The notes beneath the pieces are model-generated. The model saw only the letters and a list, made by a program, of their open reading frames with translations. It was not told the DNA's origin and did not search any database. Below, one piece after another: positions 23,548 to 34,170 of a stretch of 64,000 nucleotides of DNA (position 1 is the stretch's first letter; each line of letters begins with the position of its first letter). The stretch is from Brachypodium distachyon (Eukaryota; Streptophyta; Magnoliopsida; Poales; Poaceae). A program made the position numbers and the translations under genes. The DNA lies in assembly GCF_000005505.3 (NCBI RefSeq), contig NC_016133.3:52913237-52977236 (forward strand), given 5' to 3'.

Positions 23548-26440
23548 GATTCCTCGAGTACCAGTAGTGGGGGGTGGGTTGCTTTAGGAGGTGACTAAGT
23601 ATAAATTGTTTAACTAAAATGGGGCATTAGGGGAGGATTTTCTCTTGTTCTTTTTCGCTTTTTTTGACTCGCGTGCTAATGCTATGATGATTAAACTAAA
23701 TCACACTCCAAAGCCTGCGATCTGGGCGTAATGCGCGAGCAAAACACCTTTGGTGGTGGTGGTGGGCTCTGCACACGTTTTGCTTTGCCCCTTCGTGGTG
23801 TGTTTCTACTGTTTGTACCATCAAATTGGACATTTTAAGCTCCCGGTTTGATCTGCACGACTTTCTGGTACATGTTTGAGTCTGTAGTTTGAAGCATGTT
23901 CTTCTTCCATGCTTGCTTGTTATCATGGCAGCGAAGGGAGAATTGTAGAAATCCCATCGAGTGGCTTCATGGCTTTGCAGCGAAGGTCGATAGCACTTAA
24001 GCTTGAAATGGTCCCCAGAAAAATTAGCATGAGCTTGAAAGAAAAAGAGGCTAATTGCTCATTGCTCGGTTTATCCGTGGAACTAATTTACGGATGAGTA
24101 CTAGGTGAGCGGGGATAGGTTGTGTGTAGTGCTGCTTTGGGTGGAGCAGGTTAGGACTTAGGACTACGCGTGATGTTCTTTGCTCGCCGACATGTGGGAC
24201 CTGATGAAGCAGTGCCCACGCTGCAATGAGAAGGAAGAAGCCTTGGCCTGGTGTGCACCTGTCTCCGGCTGAGGATTTTTGCCTGCGTGCCCTCCCTTTC
24301 GTCGAGGCCAAGCTATACTGGTTCACCGGTTGATGCTCCCTCTAGCCCCCGTCTAAATCGGGCTCGCTATTTGCACTGATGGTGTGATGATTAATCAACA
24401 GTTGAAGCTTTGTCTGCGGAATCTTTCTGAGAAGATTGCAGGTTCTTCCGAAAGGCATATATGTCTCCCTTCATCACCACCAACAGTAACAAGCCTGTGA
24501 TCGAGGGAAGCGCATTCGTCAACTACAGGGTACAGCGCCGGAAGCGTCCGAGAACAACGCGAGCATTCTCTTCTGGATCGACATGCTAGCGCCCCCCGCG
24601 GTAGGCGGCGCGTCCTAGTCATCTCGAAGCGGCAGAGCGGGATGTTGAGCAGGTACGAACAGAGAATTTAGCTAACGGCTGACGCAGAAGTGCAGAACAG
24701 TCCGGCGAGGTTCAAGCCTTGTTCCTGTGTGGTTCAGATATCGTTTCCTTCCGCTGATGTAAATCTAGCTTGGAAATGCCCAGGATTGCCCGGCCGGCTG
24801 AGGAAAGTTGTCCCCATAACAACGACCACCGTATTGAGCGACCATGGCTGACCACGGCCCGTCGTATGGTCCCGGGTCGCTCCATGAAAGCAGCAAAATG
24901 GACCGATGCAGCTTTTGTCCCTGAACAGAGCAATCAATTTTTACCTGCCACTCGTCCAACCTTAGGGGAGGAAAAAAGAAAAGGAGGGACAATTTCTTCT
25001 GACACTAACATGATATTGCCTTGCTCATCAAGCCTGCGGTACGTCAAAAGCCAACGCCGCTGTCCAATCGTATCGTCCATCCGTTTCCACTCGATATCGA
25101 GGCCCTACAGACCACTGGCCAGCTAAAGATCCAGATTATACGAAAACGTTTTACAGCATTTTTTTTTGTTAACAGTACTAAGTACAGCACACCGGTGTGC
25201 GATCATCTAAGCTGTGAGCCCGCTACTTTACAGGTGAATGCACTGGAGATGGTGAGCACACGTGGAGTCTCAAAAGACCCACTGCATGTTTTGTTTTATG
25301 TTTTGAAGAAAAAGGCAAAAGATTTGCCTCACTTCATTGAATATAAGAGAGTTTCAAGAACTGAGACTGGCACAAGGCCTACAGAAACAACCAAAAGACT
25401 ACTCTCTCAGAAAAAATGTACCCAAGAATGGTCATAATTTAGTTACAGGATGTTTGGGTTCGGGTTCAAACAATGGTCCTAAAGCTGGTTACGGTGCTTC
25501 TACTTTCAGTTGAAAAACTAGACCAATGTTTTTCTTTCTAGTTCTTACTGCCTATACTCCAGGACAAATAACATTGGAGCAGAATTGCCCTTTGTAATCT
25601 GTAACTACCACTGAGTCACAAACTACACACAAGCTCTCCGACAAAATGCTCAATATTGTAACTCAAATCTGGTATCAGCATGGTGTACAATTGGTTGAAT
25701 AGATTTAGTTACTATGCCATACCTAGACTTGCAATTGGGTGACTACGTATGCTGTTACCAAACCTTGACTATATGATCCATCCATATCATGGACATACCA
25801 GCACTTTGCTAATCTTAGCTTCCATTCCTGGCTTCCTGCGTCTATGCCTTCCTTGTGGGTGACTAACGTGGAGAGATGTATGGTATACACACCAATTTAT
25901 TACTAAGTACCTAGTTTCTTCATCACAAATTTTATGATGGCACAAGGACTTTTGTTTCTGTTGTTCTAGTAAATACATGGACTTGATTGCATGATGCGGG
26001 TTCTATTTGGTTGAAAGAACGCAATATATTTCTCTTCTTTTAGCCACAATTTGTGCCAAGAAAGAACCATTTTTCAGTACTTGTGGCAAGCCAATTAGTC
26101 AACAACCAAGAGTAACGGGTTGGAAATGCAAGAATAATGGTTGCAGATTGCAAAGATGTATATCCCATAGTAATGTTACAGAAGAACAAATATGTGCAAT
26201 GTGCTTCGTCTATACTAGTGAAAATGTTCTGGAACAAACAAGCTGTACCTAATGATCAGTGGGGCTCCCATTCCCTCAAATGCTGGGCCCTGGACATACG
26301 TACATTACATAACATCAACAACCAGATACGGACAAAACTCTCCAAATTATACATGCTATCAATAGTAAGCAAACCAACAAGGCATGGATCAGATCAAGCA
26401 ACAGAAAACAATTAGGCATCAGAGCTCATCACAAGTGTCT
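23548..26440. other. Intergenic region, no supported gene
   Basis: The first few hundred bases are probably the 3' region of the upstream gene. Short frames at 24051-24326 (minus), 24770-25437 (plus) and 26007-26415 (plus) have no recognisable domains. I see no MITE with clear termini here. Confidence 0.4.
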
Positions 26441-28331
26441 TTACCATTTTGAGGAACGGTCTATTCCAAGACCATTGCAGGTAAGAATCATACCCTTAAA
26501 TCTTGAAAGGTACTCCTAAAAGTAGAAGGAAAAAATGGGTAACTTAATTAAACATAAAGACATAGAATAAAATACTCGGTGTCTAGTTAAAAGAAGCTCT
26601 TACACGCGCAGTGTATTGATTGATCTCGTAACAGCCAGAGAAGTCATATTCAAGTCGTGTAATCGGATCACTTAAAACTGGAAAGACGTGATAAAAAAAT
26701 ATAGCAAATTAGGTAGTAGAAGTTTAATAGATGTGTATAATGGCCATCAGTTCTTATCACTAGACAGTAAAGAGGGATAAAATATCATCACTGTCTAAAT
26801 AACAGCCTGGGACAGTACCTTTATAAGCTTCATTGATCTCCTGAAATTTAGCTGTGACATCATCCTCGCCCTTATGCTTGTCGGGATGCCACTTCTGGAA
26901 ATGAGACACATTTACAGTGAGTTTATAGTATAATTTTCTTTGAGTAGACAATATATATATATAGTTGGTTCAAAGAAAAGGACTAAACATAAGGTTACCA
27001 AAGCTAATCTTCTATAACTCAATTTGATGGTGTCATCAGATGCATCATAATCGACCTCCAGAACTTTGTAATAGTCCTGTTTCACAGATGAACTCTATCA
27101 AGTGAATATAATGTATAAAATAAACAGGTGAGTGCAGCGCTGTAAAACTATATAAGATGGATTATGGCCACTCCCCTAATATGAATGCTGCGATAGTCCA
27201 CAGGACAACAGCACAGATGACTTGTAGATAAATAGCGCATGTTAGGAGTACCCATATGATAGTCTACAGCGCATATAAATTGTAAGAAAAGAATGCTTAG
27301 CAGTTAGCAGCACTGATCGACAAAGGAATGTCCATATCACAATTACCGAACCAATATAAGTTTGAATATTTGGATGTAAATTCCTATAGTAGGTAGCAGT
27401 CGTTACTGATAACATATTCAGCTGAAGCAATAGATTTGCCCAGAAACCTACTCTCTGGGATTCAATAAAGGTTTTGCTTCAAGCACTCAGGTGCACAAAC
27501 TAACTACGCAAATGAACACTGCCAATGCATCAATCAGCTTTCTGACATAACTTGGGGGTAGTTTAGGTAAGAAAGGATGATCTTACAATCAAAGACCATG
27601 TTTCAGCAAGACAGCAGAACTGACACGCCCACCCAACTCACGTTAACCGCGCCTAGCAAAAGGGGAATACTTACCAGCCTTGCAAGCTAACTCTATAGTA
27701 TATACTCAAGGTAGTAATTGCTTGGTATGTAACAAAATTGTAGGTGTGATCAATGGCTGAAATGGTGTCGCGCTCATTTGGGCCTTCTGGATTTTAATTT
27801 TTTTCACTATGGATAGTAGGGGAGTCCTGCTGCATTTGTCTTCAGCATTTAGTTAACAATGAAAATAGCAAGCACTTGCACAAATTTCGTGAAGAAACAT
27901 GAACAGAAAGCCATCACCCATACGCTACTTGGAGTTTGTCGATTCACCACAGGCTCTCTGCTAGCAAGGCCAAAGCAAACCAATAATACCCAACAAGAGA
28001 AAGAAATATTTCAGCACTATCCGCCTTATGTGACCAGGTACACAGAGATTAGTCAGTTCATACAAGAAAAGAAGGAACGGCCACCCACTCGCAGCAAATG
28101 AGCAAAATATCCTTTCTCTTTGAATCGGCGTTAACCCACAAAATCTAGCGTATTCTACGTGTTCGAACTAGAGCTACAGATCAATGAACGGAACTACCCG
28201 AAGCTAAAGCACTCGATCCAAAGCTGTAACACTCGATCTTTCTTAGAGAGGGCAAGGTCAACCAGAGATCATCTAGGGATCGCGGGGGGTCTGCGCACCT
28301 TGTGGAGAGACTCCTCGCTTGCTCCGTCCAT
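26441..28331 (-). CDS. Small J-domain (DnaJ/HSP40) protein, 111 aa
   Basis: J-domain proteins bind Hsp70 and stimulate its ATPase through the HPD loop. Model: exons 28299-28331, 26999-27076, 26819-26894, 26604-26677 and 26441-26515. All four introns have GT-AG ends and all junctions keep frame. The protein begins [11 protein letters not shown], followed directly by the J-domain (about residues 12-75): helix [16 protein letters not shown], helix [19 protein letters not shown] with HPD at 40-42, helix [16 protein letters not shown], then [13 protein letters not shown] short tail ends [11 protein letters not shown]. There is no G/F region, zinc finger or membrane span, so it is a type III (class C) J-protein. 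The start is inferred: ATG at 28331 lies 33 bases before a donor at a GC-rich 5' end, and intron 1 is about 1.2 kb. The J-domain exons are certain; the first exon is the least sure part. Confidence 0.85.
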
Positions 28332-30332
28332 GCAGCGTAACAATACATCACCCCCGGCCTCTCTTCCCCTTGCCTGTTTCTTCTCGTTTCGCTGCGCGCG
28401 TTGGGGATTCCAGGATTCGGCCTGGCGCCCGGGGGGGGGGGAGGAATCGCAGGGTGGATCGCGAGCCCGGGGTGGTTGTGGGATCGGAGGGAGTTCTTGT
28501 CCCCTCTCCTCTCCTTTTTATTTTCCTCTGTGATTTTAGGGAAAAAAAATCCGCGATGGATAAACAGAGGGAAGGTGGTGACGTGGATCCGACCCGGGCA
28601 CCTGTCCTTTCGGTCCCGGTTCGGACGTTGCCTCCGTGTGTGTGGGTTGGGCTTTTCGTTTTTTAACAGAAGTTAAGGATGGCCCGTTCGCTAATTTTTT
28701 TTCTTTGAAGTATGGGCCGTTCCTTTAATGGAAAATATTTTGTTTTTTAAACAACTTTATTGATTATTTTTATTTTTTGGCAAAAGAAGATTTATTACAA
28801 TTTTATAAACATGTCACTAACAACAATGTGCAAACATGCACGTTTAGGGAGTTGATAACAGCTTTTACAGGGTGATGGATTATGCGCTAACCCTGCACAA
28901 CTATTGATTTATAAAAATAAAATAAATAGTTACAACTGAAAAGAACATAAACTTGGAAGATCGTCGATAAAACTAAAAACTCATTGTGGTCTTTCGAAAT
29001 CAATATCTCTATATGTGTCGTCTGTATCTTGACGTTCCTTTATGTATTTGGTGACGAAGACATTATGCTTGCACTAACTAGATTAATCTCAAAGTTTCTG
29101 AAAATCCGCAAAATCTGCCCAACTTAAACAATCGGACCTAAGATGGTTGAACGTATCATGGTCGTGGATACACTTGCAAGTTGTGAAACCGCCGCACCAG
29201 GGGCAGAGGCAGAAAAAAAACTACAAGGGGGCCAGAGCGAAAAATAGAATTATAAGGGGGGACAAAACGTCAAAACACTACTAAAGCCCATAAGCAATTT
29301 CAGGGTCTTAGGGGGGGCCAGGGCCCCTGCTGCCCCCGTTGCCTCCGCCACTGCGCAGCACCGCAACTTCGTTGATAAATTGACACGGAAAAGACCAAAA
29401 TCAACAAAATCATGATAACATTGAACTATCTTAGGTCAACGAAGCTGCATTGATAAATTTGAACTAAAATCAAGACAATAATTTAGAATCGGAGGGAGTA
29501 TAAACTAGAGCTCTTCTATAATACTCTCTAATTAATTTAGACCGTTCGTTTCTTTCTATCTAAAGGCTCAGATTGCTTGCTACTCCTCAGTACTCCAATT
29601 TGATTATACGGAGTATCATAAAGGGACAAAAACGTAATCCAACTAGTGATATAATCGAGAAAAATAAAGAAAACATGTCAACCTGCGGCCGGTGAGGGCA
29701 TGGAGGAGGGCGGCGGCGCAGACAGGGAGGAGAGCACGCGGGCGGCCTGGGAGGAGGAAGCTGGGAGGAGGCAGCGGCCGGCGTTGAGGAAGGCCAGGTG
29801 CACGGCCTTGGAGGAGGGTGGCGCCCGGCGAGGTCAGGGAGGAAGGCGGCCAACGCGGTATTTTTTTTCACTAATAATGCCAAATGTCTAAAATGCCCTT
29901 GCCTAATACTCTGTGAACTAACGCTATGTGAACGCGCGCAGCAATGCACGACTAGTAACATGATCCTCATTTCTCAGTGTACCAAAAGAAAAACAAGGTA
30001 TTCCTGATCCTGTCAAGGCTGAGCTGAACCGAAATAAAGATGTTGAAATGTATTGTAAATAAATCATTTCGACCAGGTCCACTCACAAAGTGAATAAAAC
30101 ATTCCAATTCAAGCCGCGTTAATAAGATAAACAAAATGGGTTGGATATGTGGAATGCTGCTAGCTGGTTCTTGGAAAACTAAAAATCAAATAAATGACAA
30201 GTTATCATTATCAATACAAGTTCTGTAATGTCGACACATACGGGATCATCAATAGCAATATCGAAGATTCAAAAAAAAAATCAATAGCAATATCGAACAA
30301 ATGTTGTGTGCAACATAACTACACAATCTCTG
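28332..30332. other. Intergenic region with GC-rich promoter-like block and an hAT-type MITE
   Basis: 28.33-28.65 kb is GC-rich with a poly-G run at 28431-28441 and is likely the promoter or leader of the J-domain gene. 28.7-29.5 kb is AT-rich repeat-like sequence interrupted by a small hAT-type element (29198-29353). A lone Stowaway-type end (CGGAGGGAGTA) occurs near 29491-29501. A short GC-rich block at 29.69-29.87 kb is open on both strands without family resemblance. Confidence 0.4.
29198..29353. mobile_element. hAT-type MITE (~156 bp) with 8-bp target duplication
   Basis: The left end CAGGGGCAGAGGCAG and the complement of the right end, CAGTGGCGGAGGCAA, match at 12 of 15 positions and resemble the CAGTGGCGGAGCC termini common in plant hAT MITEs. 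The flanks are CGCCGCAC (29190-29197) and CGCAGCAC (29354-29361), identical at 7 of 8 positions, the target-site length expected for hAT. It sits within an older AT-rich repeat. Confidence 0.75.
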
Positions 30333-31529
30333 TCATGCTAAGCGAGCCATGAAGAATTTGGTCCAATCTATCTCCATGCAGACGACTGTACTAGTGACGG
30401 GGCGAGAAGAAGACTGGTTGTCGTCCACCTCTTGTATCGTCCCAGTCTGTAGATTGGCAATGTAGCCGTGGCGGTGGGCGAGCATGATAAGCAGCTTGCC
30501 GCACCCCCCTCCCAAGCAAACGGATCGACCTTGTTGGGGCTGCTGATCCAGTATTGGTTTTAGGTCGATCAGCCCGGTGCGCGGCCAGTCTTGTACTCCA
30601 TGGCCTGCTGCCGGTCGTGTCCAAATCTCTACCAGCTGGAGGCCTGCGTCATACAAGCAGAGCGACAAGAGCTTCCCGTCGGTGGTGGTAGCAAGGCGGC
30701 ACCCGCCGCGCTGGACGTTGAGATCGGCGTGATCAGGCCAAGGGCTCACGGGGCTCGTGAGCTTGGTCGAGGAGACGCGGCCGGTCTCGGCGTCGACGGC
30801 AAGGACGTGGAAGCAGGAAGACTCGCAGAAGAGCCAGTACGCTGCGCCCTGGCACACGACGGCGTCCCCGTGCATGACGAACCCCGGCGGCACCCTGCTT
30901 GAGCACTTGGTAGGCGCGTTCCAGCTCGGCTGGCCAGACACGAAGGTGTGGAGGTCGTAGCCCGTCCCGTCCTTCCCAAGAACGATCATAAGCACTTTGA
31001 AGAAGGACGACGACGACGACGATGGCGGGAGCTGCCGGAAGTCCGCGCTGGTAAGAACGGCATGGCCTACGCAGCACAAGTACCATTCGAACGGGGGCAG
31101 CACGTGGCATGTGCCGGCGAGCAGACTGCACACGGCCAGCACCCTCGGTGCATGGATGCGGTTCAAGAGCCTCAAACTCAGGAGTAGGAGGCCGTCGTGC
31201 GACGTCAGCGGGTACACGCAGGCGGCGGGGAGGCCGGCTGCGTCGGGGACAAAGGAGCTGAGCAAGCGGCTACCGTCCGCTAGGGCCGATCTTGGGCCCG
31301 GGAGGAAGGAGATCGCCTCGTGATCTCCGCGGTTCAGCTTCTTGGGGACGAAAAAACCGAGGAGGGAGTAGGCGGAGTCCGGCCAGCGGCGGCGGAGGAA
31401 CGAGGGGTTGGCGACGAGGGCGCGCCAACACCTGCACACGGCGGCGCAGCGGAGGAGCGAGGGCGCGTCCGGCACGCGCGCGAGGATCTCTAGGATGACG
31501 TCGTCGGGGAGCGCGTCCGCGGCCGGCAT
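30333..31529 (-). CDS. F-box protein, 398 aa, single exon
   Basis: F-box proteins are the substrate-selecting subunit of SCF-type cullin-RING ubiquitin ligases; the F-box binds SKP1. The F-box is at residues about 5-48: LPDDVILEILARVPDAPSLL, then RCAAVCRCWRALVANPSFLR. The remaining 350 residues form the long beta-rich C-terminal region typical of the large grass F-box families (blocks such as SHDGLLLLSLRL, AVCSLLAGTCHVLPPFEWY, DAVVCQGAAYWLF and LDAETGR-like AVDAETGRVSS), perhaps a divergent propeller-like substrate domain. Length and single-exon structure are usual for this group. A TATATAA lies about 130 bases upstream of the ATG. The target protein cannot be inferred. The open GC-rich frames on the opposite strand are shadows. 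Confidence 0.9.
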   Translation of the reverse strand: MPAADALPDDVILEILARVPDAPSLLRCAAVCRCWRALVANPSFLRRRWPDSAYSLLGFFVPKKLNRGDHEAISFLPGPRSALADGSRLLSSFVPDAAGLPAACVYPLTSHDGLLLLSLRLLNRIHAPRVLAVCSLLAGTCHVLPPFEWYLCCVGHAVLTSADFRQLPPSSSSSSFFKVLMIVLGKDGTGYDLHTFVSGQPSWNAPTKCSSRVPPGFVMHGDAVVCQGAAYWLFCESSCFHVLAVDAETGRVSSTKLTSPVSPWPDHADLNVQRGGCRLATTTDGKLLSLCLYDAGLQLVEIWTRPAAGHGVQDWPRTGLIDLKPILDQQPQQGRSVCLGGGCGKLLIMLAHRHGYIANLQTGTIQEVDDNQSSSRPVTSTVVCMEIDWTKFFMARLA

Positions 31530-31657
31530 CGAGTTTTTGCTGCAACTTGAGATCAGCTTCGTCCGTTGGGCTCTCGCCGGAAGTTCTCGCTCACGCTCAC
31601 GGAAATGTTCTTTTCGTTTTTCTCGTCTTGGTGTTACAATTCACGGTCTGCCCTTGC

Positions 31658-31664
31658 TTATATA
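31658..31664 (-). promoter_or_regulatory. Probable TATA box of the F-box gene
   Basis: On the minus strand the sequence reads TATATAAGCAAGGGC, about 130 bases upstream of the F-box ATG at 31529. This spacing suits a TATA element with a leader of roughly 100 bases. The transcription start has not been seen. Confidence 0.55.
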
Positions 31665-33066
31665 CGGTGTCAGGGACAGACTCGCGCACGGCACACACAC
31701 ACGTACAAGAGTCCGAGTCAGTGTCCGACACAAGCATAAACTGGCAGCGTCCGACACAAGCATAAACTTGCCTAACTTGACTAACCTACCAGTCCAACAG
31801 GAATCCGTTTCCTATGCGGGAGGAAGGTCGACTCTCGTCGTGTGGTCAAATCAGAAAATTTTCAACTAGACAACCTCTTTTCGCAGGATATAGTTGGTGT
31901 CAACAAGTGGACGGGGTTTTATATCGGGATTTCGTCGCCAGAAGAATATGTGATTTTTATTTATTAATTAACAAGGGTATGGCGATTTTTAAGTTTCTGA
32001 GTTTTAAGCAAAACGTTTTACTCCCTAAATTGATGAGTGATACCTGTTGGATGAAGATCTGAGGGTCATCTTCACTCTCTCCTCTTCGACATGATATCTT
32101 CGGATTAAGATCCGACGGTCAAGCACGGCAACTGATGTATAACTAAAAATCAATCAACTTTTCAATATTAATCAAAAGAGCGGCAACAATCTCGTCTTGC
32201 AAAATTAGCAATCTGATCTGGCCCGTGGCCGATCTAGCATGAAGACAAATTTTGAGTTCTACCCATGTTTGCAACAGTATGGCAAACACAGTTTTGGTCC
32301 CTGCTAATCTTGGAGATACAGTCTCCTTTGTTTTTAAGGACATCCACGACATGCAGTTTATAATATCTCTCGAACATATCAAATAAACATGTTGGCAGTG
32401 CATAATGTGTCTATCGGATTCCGAGTCAAAAGATAATATGCCCTGAACGACCAAAAGCTCATGTTGAACAATGGTGAGATGAAACATTCTCTCTATTGGT
32501 TATTTATCTAGCTAATAAGCTAAACAATATCAGTCTAAGTCACGAAATTAGGTGGTGTGTGATAGGTGATGTCCATGAAAATGTGATAATCCCGCCCATT
32601 CATGACATTAAACAGAGTAACTAAAATCCAAATAAAGACCAACAAGAAAACAAGTGCGGGTAAAATTACTTGGCCAATTACTTACCTTATGGAGATTTAG
32701 CAATGGCGAACTATAATTTAATCTGAACTTCGAGTCAGGGACTGAATTAAGCTGAATTCGGTAACGCGTTGTAGCATTTGAATTTATAGTTTCCGGAATA
32801 GACACATCTAGTGTCCTTTTCTCACTGGCCTGGACATATCTGCTTTTGAATTTATAATTTCCGGATTAAATACATTATGTGTCCTTCCTTCATCGGACTA
32901 GAATTATTTTACATTTATCACCGATAGCTTGCCGGAATAGTCAATCTATGCCTTAAGTATGTCCGAATGTTGATTTGACAATAGGGAAAGCAAAGATCCA
33001 AAGGTAAGCACCATAAACCAAAGAAACTCTACGAACAAGGTTTATTCAAATTGAACCCTCTGTCAA

Positions 33067-33720
33067 GTCAACTATCTCATGTCGCCATCTTGGCGCTGCG
33101 AGGTGGGGGGTATCTCTGGTCCTCCTAGACGATTTGAGAAGTTTTTAGTTTTAGAGTCTTGTGATCTCCATCGGCAAGACTACGACGGAGGGTGTGATGC
33201 CGTCGAGAATAAAGGTACTCTGGTTCTTCCTCTACTGCGATGTGGTGCCTTTTTGGACAATGCCATAGGGATAGAGAGTTTCACTCACCACGGATTCGAT
33301 GTGTCCGATCATGTGGATTTTGAGTGTGTGTTCTCATAGATCCGTTCATATGGACTTGATGAGTCTTTGTCAGCGTGGCATGATGCTTTTGTCAGTCTAA
33401 TCTTTTGTGGCTTTGGAGTCATTCTCTGGCGTCTCATTAAGATCTTGTGGTTCGATGATCTGCACCTTAAGGTACTCAAGTTCGTGCAGGGATACGAATG
33501 GCGATGTTGCCACTCCAGTCTTTTTGCTGAAGCTTGAAGAATATTTCGTGTTGGAAAGATTGATACAATAGAGAATATGTTTTCGAGAGATTTCATTGTA
33601 ATTCTTAATCATAAGGGTTATTTTGTAGTTTCTTGTGTGTATGATCCGAGGCACTGTACCCACAATGGTTTCCGATTTTGAATAGTTAGATGTGTTTTTT
33701 TTATTACAAAAGTTAAGGTC
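33067..33720 (+). repeat. Dispersed repeat, copy A (related to 37057-37705)
   Basis: Shares an ordered series of similar blocks with 37057-37705: GCGAGGTGGGGGG near the start, GATCATGTGGATTTTGAGTG, TCATAGATCCGTTCATATGG, TTCGTGTTGGAAAGATTGAT, GAGAGATTTCATTGTAATTC and TATGATCCGAGGCACTGTAC. Small indels separate the blocks. The right end is T/A-rich (TTTTTTTTATTACAAAAG). The structure suggests a diverged non-coding transposable-element fragment, perhaps the 3' part of a retroelement; no complete ORF is present. Confidence 0.65.
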
Positions 33721-34170
33721 TGGTAACACAACATCCTGGAAAAAAAAAGGATAACACCGTAACAGGTAAGATTGCAGAGAAGGAAAGAAACACGTGATGT
33801 AAAGCAAAATTCCAATTTTAACGAAGGCCAAGTGGCCAACACAGTTACTGATATATTGTGGCGGGAATTTACTGAATTAGTTTACACTTGGACTGTACAG
33901 GTAACAGGGTATATCTGAGTGAACCAATAGACACTCTCACAGAGTTTGAAGTAAGAATTTTGAGTATGTATGAAAGTTGCAACTTGCAATCCTATGCCAA
34001 AAAAGCTAAAAGATACTGCAATTCGGTTAAACAGGCGTGCGGCCAACTGCAGGGGGTGTCACTCATTCTGCTACACATGTATATTTGTCTAGTTGTACAG
34101 ATACAGTCAGCATGTTCAAAAACATCTCAGTCGAAAAGATGTAGTCCCAATATAACCTACAGGTGAATCT

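Larger units (their letters stand above)
31530..34170. other. Intergenic region; promoter of the F-box gene and a dispersed repeat copy
   Basis: 31.53-31.8 kb is the likely promoter and leader of the F-box gene. 31.9-33.0 kb is AT-rich without coding signal. 33.07-33.72 kb is the first copy of a dispersed repeat listed separately. 33.7-34.17 kb holds the likely 3' region of ALG14. Confidence 0.4.
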
